Shown piece by piece: positions 43,001 through 53,847 of a stretch of 64,000 bases of DNA (positions within the stretch are counted from its first letter, which is position 1; each line of letters starts with the position of its first letter). The position numbers were made by a program, and so were the translations under genes. The notes below the pieces were generated by a model. That model had not been told where the DNA came from. It saw nothing but the letters and a program-made list of their open reading frames with translations, and searched no databases. Source of the DNA: Takakia lepidozioides (taxonomy: Eukaryota > Streptophyta > Takakiopsida > Takakiales > Takakiaceae); NCBI GenBank assembly GCA_030704615.1, contig CM060734.1, forward strand, positions 41,370,042 through 41,434,041. The letters run 5' to 3'.

Positions 43001-45302
43001 CGACACCCGTCACTCTAACCAGGTAGTGCAGCTCATCAAGACCCTGCGTCGACAGGTGGCACAGCGAGAGTCAGAGAGGGCAGAGAGGGCTACACTTGTT
43101 ACGCAAGAGAAGCTGCAGACAGGGAAGGGAAGGCCAGTCAGGTATGCTCCTCCCTCTCTCCTTTCGTGGGGGGATGTGTGTATGGCATTGATCAAGCTGT
43201 AAAATTTCAATATGTGCTGGAAGTTTCAGGATGAGCTCAGTATAGTGCTGTGTATATGGTACTGTCTATATGAGTTGGCGGTGGTTTGGAATACTCCACT
43301 TTCAACTTCGTGGAATTCCTTTCATTCAGGGTATCTCATACCATGAATTGTACAATGTACTAGTGTACTTCAAATATATTTCAATCTGCTTGCAGGTTGT
43401 CAGATCTTTGGATTCGGCCTCCTTTTGGTGGGCGGGGGAGGAAGATGAGTGGGACATTGGAGGCCCACACGAATGGGTTTCGCTATTCAACTATGAGACA
43501 AGAAGAGAAAGTGGACATTATGTTCCGTAATATAAAGCATGCCTTCTTTCAGCCAGCAGAGAAAGAAATGATCACGCTGCTCCACTTCCATTTGCATAAT
43601 TTCATCATGGTCGGCACCAAGAAGACCAAGGATGTTCAATTTTATGTTGAGGTACATTCTTAAAGACCCCATGGAGCTTCGAGTGCTATTTTTGGTCCAA
43701 TTGAGATGCTTGTCCTCAACAGGGAATTACAACGAAATGGGACAGCCCCATTCTGACAAGTTTTGTGTGCTGTGTGATGAACCTAGGTGATGGAGGTGGT
43801 TCAAACCCTGGGTGGGAATAGGCGGTTGATGGGTGACCCTGACGAAATTCAGGAAGAACAGCAAGAGAGGGAGAGGCGCAACAAAATAAACAAAGAATTT
43901 GACGGTTTTGTAAGGAGGATGGTTGAGCTGTGGGACCAACCCCCATGGCGAGAGCTAGACCTTGAATTTGATGTCCCTTTTCGAGAACTGGGATTCCACG
44001 GAGTGCCCAACAAATCAGCGGCCTTCATTGTGCCTACTGTGAACTGCCTAGTTGAGCTTGTGGAAACACCTTTTCTTGTTGTGAGCTTGAACGACATTGA
44101 GATAGTGAACCTTGAAAGAGTTGGACTGGGCCAGAAGGCTTTTGACATGGCAATTGTCTTCAAGGATTTTAAGCGTGACGTGCTTCGGATTGATGCCATT
44201 CCATCAACATCACTCGATGGCATCAAAGAGTGGCTGAATTCAATGAATATCAAGTACTATGAGAGCAGGATGAACTTGAACTGGCGACCAATTCTCAAGA
44301 CAATTCTTGAGGTTTACTCTCTGATCCCTTCTGTTGGCGTGTTGGACATTGCTTGTTTGACCTTGCTGTACCTTCATGGATTTCAACTAAGAATATAAAT
44401 TGGGATGTCGTGTGAAGAGAGTGAGGAACATTACCTTGATCTCACGAGAAAGAAGTAGGAATCACAGTGTTTACCTACTCTGGCTGTTGGTTTGGCAGGA
44501 CCCTCCAAAATTCATAGAGGATGGTGGCTGGGAGTTTCTCAACATGGAGGCCAGTGACTCTGACTCGGAGAAATCGGAAGAATCTGATGAAGGTTACGAA
44601 CCTTCGGACGTCGATGTGGTGTCTGAGTCTGAGGATGATGATTCTGACGACGAATCAGTTGTGGAGTCGGAGGAGGAAGAGGTAAAGTTGTGTTTTCGCT
44701 TTTGATAGAAATACCCTAATTTCGTGCTGTACCTTGTGGGGCACATATCCTGGAATCTGAATGGCCATTGGTTGATATGGTGAACTAAGATAGCAATGGG
44801 TGAGACTTGGGAATATTGGCACTAGAGTTGGGATCAGAGTCCGCCTATCCTACTTACTACACTTGTGTGGGCTGGACTTAGAGCCAGCAGGTCATGTCTC
44901 AGCCCTTGTAATCAAAACCAACCCCCTCCAATATCGAGATTATTTTTTGAAAGGTATGTGATGTGGTGACGAGCTTTCTGCTCAGGTGTCCCCCTGGATT
45001 CATTGCAAGAATAATTCCGTAGACTGTTGTGTAAATCAGAATTGCAGGTGTATTCTGACGCGCGTTGTTTGGTGTCACATCTTAACCTGCTCTTATAGGA
45101 GGATGAGGAGGAAGAGGATGAAGAAGGCCTGACTTGGGACCAGTTGGAAGCAAATGCCCAGAGAGAAGACAGGGAGAAAGGGGACGAGGATGACAGTGAG
45201 GATGAGCGTCGGCGCCGAAAGGCAAAGGTTGCAGGGAAGGGACGGGCACTGGATACAAGGGATTCCAGAGGCATGCCTAACAAAAGGCCAAAAGTTAGGT
45301 GA
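40084..45302 (+). CDS. SPT16: FACT complex subunit SPT16 (histone chaperone)
   Basis: SPT16 with SSRP1 forms FACT, which removes and restores H2A-H2B during transcription and replication in the nucleus. Eight exons: 40084-40668, 41212-42117, 42356-42529, 42783-43141, 43396-43651, 43787-44311, 44499-44681 and 45099-45302. Phases close exactly and give 1063 residues, close to the usual plant length near 1070. Visible segments are the N-terminal aminopeptidase-like domain with LHLWFLGYEFPETVM and the KSAGTGIGLEFRESG loop. The coiled segment RRQHQAELARQKNQET comes next. The middle and PH-like domains contain TLEAHTNGFRYST and FHGVPNKSAAFIVP. A long Asp/Glu/Ser-rich tail ends in a basic KRPKVR. 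The 3' exons encode only the acidic tail. The first intron is about 540 bases. Nothing appears broken; this should be a functional single-copy type gene. Confidence 0.97.
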
Positions 45303-45519
45303 TTTTTTGCAGCAGAAGTAGCTGTACTTTTTTTTTCCCTCTGTACAATTTCTGTTGCTTATCTCACATGCTTGGTTCAGGCATCAAAAAGGCTCTTAGG
45401 TCTTACGGGACCCACAGATTTGGTAGATCATGTAAAGGGCAGCAGTGGGAGAAAAAGATGGGGGAAGTGGCAAATTGCATAATCACTGCCAAGGTAGTCC
45501 ATGAGTAAGTCTCTTTTCT

Positions 45520-45769
45520 GACATTCTTCTTTCCAGTGATGGTAGCGGACAACAAGGGAGCAGTTGTTTTCTAGCATAAGTTTGTTGATATCAGGCCATG
45601 CATGGTTGAGTTTTTGGTGCCACAGTGACACGTCCAGATGAACTTCTCTAGAGGCCACTGCCCAGTGACATGCTCTGCCGTTGTAAAGTACATTATAGTT
45701 GAAGTTCTTATCAAGACAGCTTATTGAGCATGAGCAGCTGTCAGTCAAAAGAATGGTGGAGTTGTGCAC
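45520..45769 (-). mobile_element. Copia retrotransposon fragment (GAG pre-integrase region)
   Basis: Minus-strand frame contains VSLWHQKLNHAWPDINKLML, the LWHxRLxH signature of the zinc-binding domain that precedes integrase in Ty1/copia polyproteins, preceded by a typical upstream segment (STILLTDSCSCSI). No integrase or reverse transcriptase remains nearby, so it is a short remnant just downstream of SPT16. Confidence 0.6.
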
Positions 45770-48700
45770 TTCACAGACAATGATTTTGGCAGTAATTTGT
45801 TGGATGCTGGCTGGGACTCCATGACTACGTGTTTATCAGGGTGGATTGAAAACTTCTGGAGCTGTCAGGTGATACTATATAATGGTAGCATACAGGAAAG
45901 GGACCAAGTTATAAGTCTGTTCCCTAAATGAAAATGGCCACATTGCATGTGCGAGAGTACCGGGGATGATCCAGGAGAGGTGGGGGTGCCTGCAAGTGCA
46001 CTCATGGCAATCAGGCCATTGGCTTGTTGACAGATCAAAGCATGAGATGTTGTGAGGGACAAAACATACCTCTCCTGCTGTCTTCTATGGGGTGGAGCTG
46101 CAGTGCAGCTTCGAGCAATGGAGGACAAGTAAGCAATTCGAAGACTTGCCACGCATTGAATGTGTGGGCCCTGTCCATTAGAGGATGGTCCAGGAATTAA
46201 AAAGGGGGATATATAGTAATCTACACAAGGATTTGAATAAATAACCCCCGTGTAAGGGGTCGATAAAAAAGACAGCAGGAAGGCGATAGCTATTAAATGA
46301 GGATGGTTCAGACCCCAAATTCGGGTAAGCAAAGTACAGGTGTCAAGTGGCGGTGGCCGGGCAACTTTCTAGAAATGCTTACTCTATGAGGGGGTATATA
46401 GAGAAGAGGAGCGCTCTCCTCCCCTCCTTCTTAACACTAACTTATTAAGTTAGTACCTACTTTAGTGGGCTCTGCACAGGCAGGGCCCCAAAAAGAGATG
46501 CAAACATGAACCAAAGGTGGGGAGTCCTAAAAGATAGGAGTATCTCTCTGAGATCTAAAAGAACATGAAGATGTAATACAACATTGCATGTTTCTAAAGC
46601 TACTGAGCTTCTGGTTTCATGGTGGCTTGGGGGTCATAAGCTTTCAGAAGAAGCATATGTACGAATCCACCATAGTAAGAAGAATAAATATTATGAAGAT
46701 TAGGTTGCTAACCTGCTTGCCAGATAGCTTTTAGTAAGAAAGATATTTTGTAAATTCCACAGGAAGGCCCAGGACAGAGTAGAACAAGATAAGCATCTAT
46801 GGTTATTCCAATCGTTTATTGTGGACGGGTGGATAGTAAGACTAATCTCCTCGTTCTCTGCAGCCTGTAGCTAGAGTTCATTGCCCGCAAAATCACACAC
46901 ACCTACTATCCAGCACATGAGAATGCAGACAAACAATGTTAACAACAACAGCACAGAAGTAAAACCTCTCAATCAATAAAACGTGAAGCGCAGAGGCAGC
47001 AGATGATCTACCTACAACTGCAGAATACATATACTACATGTGGCATTCCATAACACAAAATGGCAGCTATGATAGTCGCTTGCGCTCAACCCTCCTAATT
47101 TTGAATCAACAGTGTTGTTGGCAAGAAAACATGGGAGTGATCATCTTGGGATCCAGCGAGTCTTCTTCAATCTATGCAGACAACCCCTAACTTAGCTCTC
47201 ATTCTTTCGCCTGACCGTCCTCTCCCAAATGGCTGGTGTTTGGCACAATACACCTTACAGGTCAGTAATATTCCTTCCCTGTTGGGGTCTCACTCTTATA
47301 TCGACTATCACGGCAGCTGCAGCCAGTCCTGCCCCAACCCCCCACGCAACCCTTCTACCTATACCGGAAGTCTCGATCAACAGTTAGGAAGATGTGGAGA
47401 GAGAAAAATCACAATTCAATGTATCCATCTCACAGCATGTAGGCTGTTAAACAACCAGCAACCAATTAGACCTTGCACAGTTCTCCTCGCTCAGGGACTT
47501 GCTCAACTTTCTTCAAATTACACCAACATAGATCAGAAGGCGTGTTTAACTGCGAAGTCGCACTGTATTGATGAGTCTTAATGCACCCACCCAGCTGCTT
47601 GCTCCCACCAAACGAGAAGGCGATTTGCTCAACCCTACCTCGAAACCGGAACACACGGAGCCTGACGTGAAACCACCCAGTATACCGTTCCAAACATCTT
47701 TCTTCTCTCGGATCGAGGGCGCTGCTACTGCATCTAAATGTGAAGGCAAAGATACCCCCGAACGCGGCGTAGGTCTCACCATGATTCAGCATCATACTTC
47801 GTGTCCTGCCACGCCGCAGTTATGGCTCCAAGGACGTTGCCCATCACAAAGCTAGACACCGTTGCACTCCCCGTCTTTGAAGGTGATGCAGGTATCACAC
47901 TCTAGGTCTCGTATTTCGGCGGGGCCATACAAGTCGGGATCCGGGACCTTATCAGTTGATATTCGATCCACAACACTAGATGGGGAGTGATCCATCGCCC
48001 TACAGATATTATAAATTCTTCACCATCCAGATTCTTCTCTGCTCTCTAATATGATCAGTACTGAAATTGCTTCTAAAAGTAGTAATTCTCTTTTGGTTGT
48101 ATGAACTCTACTTTGGGCCTCACTGTTGCTGGAGCTCTGGTCGTAGGAGGAGCAGCTATAACAACTAGGATGTAGTTTCGAAAATTATAAGACCATGCAT
48201 GCAACCTCGGCACCATTGTTCATTGCAACAGCAGGTATTTCCCAAAGCGGGACAGCACAGGGTAGATCTGTTCAAAGGCCTTGTAGATGTCCTTCCTCCT
48301 TCCTTGTAGATGTCCTATCCTTCGCACCTAGAAAACTGATTAAATTGACTTAGAAGATCATGACCTTGAGCACCACTCCAAATCAAGTAAAGGAAAACCT
48401 GAGACTCAGATCTGATTCATGAGCAAATCACCAACTAAACTTGTTGAAGAATACGGCATATCAATTTCCTCGATGCCGAACGTTAACTTCGAAGGGAGAT
48501 ATCACATATCAATGTGTCCGTCTATACTAGTGAAAAACAAAGTCCCTCCAGAGCTACTAAAAAGTTTAGATCAAATGTACACATTATTGCAGACTATCCA
48601 GCTCTTCTTCTTTCTTCTTTCTTTTTAAAATAGAAAGGGGGGAAAGGCCCTGTAACTCATATTAGAATGGTGTCCTGGGAAAAATAACCAAGCATACATG

Positions 48701-49630
48701 GTAAACGATCGGGTAACAAGGTTCCAGACAAGTTAGAAGCCTCCAAGGGTAAGCTCTATCAGACCACGGCTCCCTGTGGGACAGCGAGCTACGAGCCTGA
48801 CTGTTCCGAACAAATACACTGCGAGCACTTAGATCGGAGTCATCTGGAGCAACCCAGAAAACTGAAGGATGTACCAGAGATGAAGTCATGTCATAAGCAG
48901 CCTGCAGCTATAAGACCTGAGAACAGGTCTGAGTCCAACTAGCCAATCATCAGTCAGAATGGAAAACAATTCTTACGGCCGCATGATCCCAATACACAGC
49001 CAGAATTGAAACCATCGTGACTGATGATCCATCGTCAAGAGAGGGGCAGATATCACGAAGTCTTCAGCGCTTCTTCCTGAGTGCCTCAAAATTCAGATGC
49101 AGCATGTCAAGAGTCTGCTAAGTGGTGAGGCCCTGAAGGGGTTGATCCAGAATATGAGATAGCATCTGGTACGCATGTGTCGCATATGCCAAGAAGAAGA
49201 TGAGATCACATGTCGTATCACCTTTGGCATTGCACCAGCGCTGTCCACACTTGCGATGTGAAAACTGTGTACAGCACACTGAAGCAAGTACCAAAGGTGA
49301 TACTGCCTGTGAAAGGCTAGAGAACAAAGAAGAAGCGAAGCGCAGCGTAGGGGCAAAGACGGGAAGATGAGAAGAGTCCAGCGAGAGAGAAGGGAGCGAT
49401 CATGCTCATGGCATAGAAAACAATCGAGCGCCAAGTGTCCATAACATATGGATGGATACCTCCCACCTTTTTGCTCTAAAAATACAAATTAGAGGTTCTA
49501 CACTTTTTAAATCCCTAGTCCTGGATCTCTTCATGCACGCGAGCCTGCTCCATTTTACAACCGTGTCAATTCGGCAATATTCTAGCAGTCTCTTGTTATT
49601 CCAAACTGGTCGACAGGTCGATCTTCGTTC
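45770..49630. other. Long intergenic stretch without a recognised gene
   Basis: Overlapping short frames on both strands around 47.2-47.85 kb give no clear winner or family match. The part next to the copia relic (45.8-46.5 kb) may be further element sequence. No RNA genes or arrays were seen. Confidence 0.4.
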
Positions 49631-49635
49631 CTGGC

Positions 49636-49751
49636 ACCTAACAGGATACCTGTTCTATTGATGTGTAAAAGAGAGAAGAAAGCTAAATCTAGAACCTAAC
49701 ATGATACCTGTTCTATTGATGTGTAAAAGAGAGAAGAAAGCTAAATCTAGA
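49636..49751 (+). repeat. Tandem duplication of a 58-base unit upstream of the kinase gene
   Basis: Two adjacent units, 49636-49693 and 49694-49751, both running from ACCTAACA through ATACCTGTTCTATTGATGTG to CTAAATCTAG, differ at only about two positions. They lie 130-250 bases upstream of the kinase ATG, followed by a TATA-like CATATTTAAG at about 49792. Confidence 0.85.
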
Positions 49752-49882
49752 TAACTTTAATCCTAGGACAACTTTAATCCTTGCTCTTCTGCATATTTAA
49801 GAGCGCTCTCACATAAACTCTCTTGGTATGCTTGTTGTTGGGCGAGTATTTAGTTGGATATTCTCTAGAGTTGATTGGCACA

Positions 49883-50935
49883 ATGTCATATCAATCGATG
49901 GATCGATACTTGCCCATTCAGACTTTGGGTGAGGGCGCTTACGGTGTTGTTGTGAAGGCTATGGATGAGGAAACCAAGGAGATTTTTGCCATTAAGGTGT
50001 TGAAGGGTGTGAGGTTCAACTCATTGGCTGAGGCCATGAATTTGACAGAGGTGAAGTCTCTTCACAGGTTGCAACACCCTAACATTGTGAAGTTACATCG
50101 AGTCCATTTGCAAAGAGAGACAGGTTGTTTGTTTCTTGTGTTTGAGCATATGGAAAGCAACCTCTGGCAGGTGATGAAAAAGAGAACGCAACTCTTTTCT
50201 GAAGCAGAAGTACGAAGGTGGTGTTTCCAACTCCTGCATGCACTGGCGTATATGCATCGCTCTGGGTATTTCCATAGAGATTTGAAACCGGCTAACTTGT
50301 TAGTCACCGAGGATATCATAAGGATTGCTGACTTTGGGATGGCAAAAGAAGTTGGATCATTTGCACCCTGTACAGATTATGTTTGCACTCGTTGGTATCG
50401 TGCACCGGAGCTCTTATTGGGATGCTCGAGCTCGAGCTACGGTGCTGCCATGGACATGTGGGCAATGGGAGCAATCATGGCACAGTTGTTCACTCTGAGA
50501 CCATTGTTTCCGGGTACAAGTGCATTAGATCAGATTACCAGGATTTGTCAAGTACTTGGCACCCCAAACAAGAAGACATGGTGTGACGGAATGGAGATTG
50601 CAGCTACTATGAACTTCCGTTTTCCTTCATATTCTTCACCGGATCTTTCTCTTCTCGTACCATCTGCAAGCCCTGAAGCCATCAATCTCATTTCAGCTCT
50701 TTGTGCATGGGATCCCAGCAAGAGGCTAACTGCATCAGAGGCACTCATGCATCCATTTTTCCAACGGGGCTTCAATGTTTCACGTCCCCTGTGCTCGGTG
50801 AATCCTGATCCGGTTACACAAGCTGCAATTCCTCAACAACTAGGCAGTTGGCGGCCTCAAAAAGCAGGAGGCTATTGGAGGGAAAGTGAGATCAATCCAC
50901 CCGAGCCTGGTTTCTTCTTGCAGGGTTGTTGTTGA
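49883..50935 (+). CDS. CMGC protein kinase, MHK/RCK (MAK-like) type, intronless
   Basis: A 350-residue serine/threonine kinase with all catalytic elements: glycine loop GEGAYGVV (16-23), Lys38 in AIKV, HRDLKPAN (catalytic Asp133), DFG (150-152), activation-loop TDY (164-166) and the CMGC-type TRWYRAPE (169-176). The closest family I recognise is plant MHK, related to animal MAK/ICK kinases (shared features: YFHRDLKP, STRWYRAPE-like loop, DMWAMGAIMAQLF). Members are implicated in cilia or growth control; the role here is unknown. The frame is open from a TTG at 49823, but the first ATG is at 49883 and fits the kinase N-terminus. The tail after the kinase domain is only about 55 residues and ends Cys-Cys, shorter than many family members. 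Lack of introns suggests a retrocopy, though the frame is intact. Confidence 0.88.
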   Translation: MSYQSMDRYLPIQTLGEGAYGVVVKAMDEETKEIFAIKVLKGVRFNSLAEAMNLTEVKSLHRLQHPNIVKLHRVHLQRETGCLFLVFEHMESNLWQVMKKRTQLFSEAEVRRWCFQLLHALAYMHRSGYFHRDLKPANLLVTEDIIRIADFGMAKEVGSFAPCTDYVCTRWYRAPELLLGCSSSSYGAAMDMWAMGAIMAQLFTLRPLFPGTSALDQITRICQVLGTPNKKTWCDGMEIAATMNFRFPSYSSPDLSLLVPSASPEAINLISALCAWDPSKRLTASEALMHPFFQRGFNVSRPLCSVNPDPVTQAAIPQQLGSWRPQKAGGYWRESEINPPEPGFFLQGCC

Positions 50936-52080
50936 TTAAGCAATTGCAGCACAACGTGAAGCGAGCCTAATCGTGAAGCTCCTCCGGATGATCATGGAGC
51001 GTTCAGCTAATAGATCAGCTTAGATTATGATTCTCAGCTGTGGCAAAGCTTGCCATGTGTCCCTACATACTGGAACAATGACAAGTATTATTTTACGTTA
51101 TAAATTACTTTAGAAAGATAGCCATACGTAGCTAGGAAGTTATTAGTTATTACCTGCACTATTTGCTTGTCTGAACTGAGCAATGCATGAGTTGCTCGCT
51201 TCAGAACAAGGATGCACCCAAGGGGTCGATTTTCATGACTTAACAATATCGGTCCCAATGTCTTTGGACTGGATATGTTAAATGAAGCTTCGTGCTTTCT
51301 ATGTATTGTTTGGAAAGTGATGTAATTTTGTTTGTCCTACAAAAACCAAAGGGGGAAGGCATCTTTGCATAGTGAGTGAAATGCTGAAGACCCAAGTCGG
51401 AGTCGATAGCCACCAATTGGCAATTGGGCGATCAACCAATTGGAAGATTGAATTCATTGGTTGGAAGAAGACATGCTTGACTTGAATTGCAAGCACAATT
51501 CTGTCCACCCCCCCTTTTTTTTTGGCTTTGTTTGACACCTCCCTGCCACCTCATTCGTCAATCCCTCTAATTCCTGGACCACAGTAAATCTTGGACCACT
51601 CTAGAAACAGGCCCGAATGAAACTGCTCTACATATTAAAAACAGATTATATAAACCACAAACATTCAATGTGGTCAGAGACACCCAATGGTCTAATGACA
51701 TGACAATAAACATCATATTTCCATTGAGAAGATGTAATACACTCTAGTAGCCTCTTCTGGCAACAGGTCTACCCTTTCCGAATCACTATCTCATTTCTGG
51801 AGAACCCTCTCCACTACTATGGTCTCCAGAGTCGACTCTGGCCTGCTTTCGAAGAAATCTGACCCATTATTAGTTTTTGCAGTTAACTCGGAAGGGGTCA
51901 CAATCTCTCCTCCTTCACCGTGTGCAGATATCTTGTCATCTCTCACGTGCCCAGTGTCAAGGGGGGTTTTTCGACTCTTTAGAGTTTCCCTTTCAGATTC
52001 AAATACAGCGAAGCTTCGGAGTTTGGCTCTCGTCCTCATTGTTTCGCCTCGTGTTCCTTTTTCCACGAGTCTCTTCAAGA
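50936..52080. other. Intergenic stretch
   Basis: AT-rich 3' flank of the kinase gene, then unassigned sequence. Short frames at 51.8-52.1 kb overlap on both strands and resemble nothing I know. Confidence 0.4.
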
Positions 52081-52088
52081 ATCACTCC

Positions 52089-53138
52089 CTATAGTCCTTC
52101 ACTCAGAGAATCTGAACTCACATCTACGGTCTCGCTTGCCTTCCTCTCCTGAACTGGAATCTCTCGCTCCTTCTCGTCATCAATCCAGTGATTCTGTTGC
52201 GCTGTCTCCCAAACCTGGGTGTAAGTTCCTTCCAAATCCTCCCATGAAAACAAAAGGGGAAGGGTGGAGCTCCCCCACGGCTTGAATCGAACAGATTTAA
52301 CCTCCAATCCTTTGTCACATACCAGTCAAATGTGTAGTCCTCCCCTCCAAACTTATCAATATTCTCCACAAAGAAGTCAGCTATGGCCTGCTCAAATTCT
52401 TCCTCTTTTCCAAGCAACGTTGCATAAATCCCAGTCACCTCTCTCTGGCAGATTCCAACCAAAATATTACCTCATACAAATCCCCGAAACTCCATCTCTG
52501 GCCTCAAATCATACCACTTCCGAAGGGCTAAGATCAGTTGTGCTGATTGAATAGTGGCACTCAAGAATTGGCCTGGATAAGATGCGTGTCCTTTTGACTT
52601 CAGGTGTAACTGAGAGCAAAATACTCATTTAATCAGTATGTTTGCTCCTTTGCCTTGTAACCATTTACCCGGGTAGGAGGGTTGGGTAGGAGGGTTACCA
52701 CGTCTCAACAATAAACTTTGCTGCCATAGCCGTGTGGCCTTGGACGCCCCCCTGACACCCCTCCACAACCCCCGCTCCATAGAAATGGTATTACTTCCTC
52801 AATGAAGTGAAGGTGTAATCTTAGTATCTAACGACCCTTAATACCTTGGTCTCACCGACCACTGATCGTTCCTGCACTTGTGTTCACCAACTTCGAAAAT
52901 GTCGAGGCTGAGCCTAAAGCCCTGGCCCTGTTGGCTAGCAAAAGGATTCACATTCATATTTTTGAGAACTCTTGATTTCCAATTACAACTTAGGCCATGA
53001 GAAGACAAATGATGAATCCTGCAGAAGGAAGGAGACAAAGCTCTCGGGTAGCGGGCGTATCACAGTTCGGATCGACTGCCTTGGAAACCAGGGGTACCAT
53101 TCCTGAATCTGCCACTGCAGTTCATCTTCCTCCCTCAT
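52089..53138 (-). pseudogene. CDC123: Decayed CDC123 (eIF2 assembly factor) copy
   Basis: CDC123 is an ATP-grasp protein needed to assemble the eIF2 translation initiation complex. The N-terminal exon (from an ATG at 53138) encodes MREEDELQWQIQEWYPWF and IRPLPESFVSFLLQD, a typical CDC123 start. The C-terminal half near 52540-52330 encodes LRKWYDLRPEMEFRGFV, LVGICQREVTG and GEDYTFDWYVTKDW, then in another frame VKSVRFKPWGSSTLPLLFSW. A TGA stands where Arg or Lys is expected after FRGFV, and a frameshift follows TKDW. The central part (the usual FPKLNW region) is absent. The locus is therefore truncated and doubly disabled; a working copy must exist elsewhere. No intron-free structure could be proven, so its origin (retrocopy or segmental copy) is open. 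Confidence 0.75.
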
Positions 53139-53164
53139 CTCTCTCTCTCTCTCTCTCTCTCTCC
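53138..53164 (+). repeat. (TC)n microsatellite
   Basis: Uninterrupted TC dinucleotides lie directly against the ATG of the decayed CDC123 copy, so on the minus strand a GA tract precedes the start codon. Confidence 0.9.
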
Positions 53165-53847
53165 CACACACACTAAAAACAGACCATTTCTTACATTTTG
53201 TAACTCACAACCCTGAGTCAACAACACTTGTAGCCTAATTTATTAGTGTGTTGGTATTTAATCTTCTCCTTCTGCCCTTCTTCTCTCTTCAGTTTGGACT
53301 GACTGACCTCCTACTAACGCAGCATGGCATTGCTGACAGTGAAGCTGGACGTGTGGGTGCATGGAAGAATTGTAAGGGCAGGGTTGCCTTGCATGCACTG
53401 AGGGGCACTGAGGTGATTAGCCTCCTTGTTGGCTACTGCCAATAGGCTTCTTATAATTCCGAGGACACTGCCCTCTTGTGATTCATGCATAACCCCCACT
53501 GCTTGGAAGGTGAAAAGTTTCCTCACGCCGAAATGCATACACCCCACACAGTAGGTTGACACTTGAACCCTCCCAAATGTATTGCAAGTCTAAGGTCCTC
53601 CAATCGAAATCATCTAGGTCTAGCAAATGGTCACAAAGAATCAGCAGCAGTCCACAGTCGATGACGGGGAACCTTGGTTTAAATGCTGTATCATATTCTC
53701 TCTTCATCCAAATAAGGCCTGGGATTGGTAAAAGTGAAATCAACATTTCTGAAATATGCATCACTATATTGTCAAAGTGATGGTGTTCAGGTTGGACTTG
53801 AATGCGCTCCAAGGGATTGGTTGGGCACTTCCCTTATTTTGTCTCTT

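Noticed and set aside
53483-53812. 109-residue minus-strand frame between the CDC123 relic and the SirB1-like gene
   Set aside because: No ATG near its beginning that makes sense, no family match, and it is not in frame with either neighbour.
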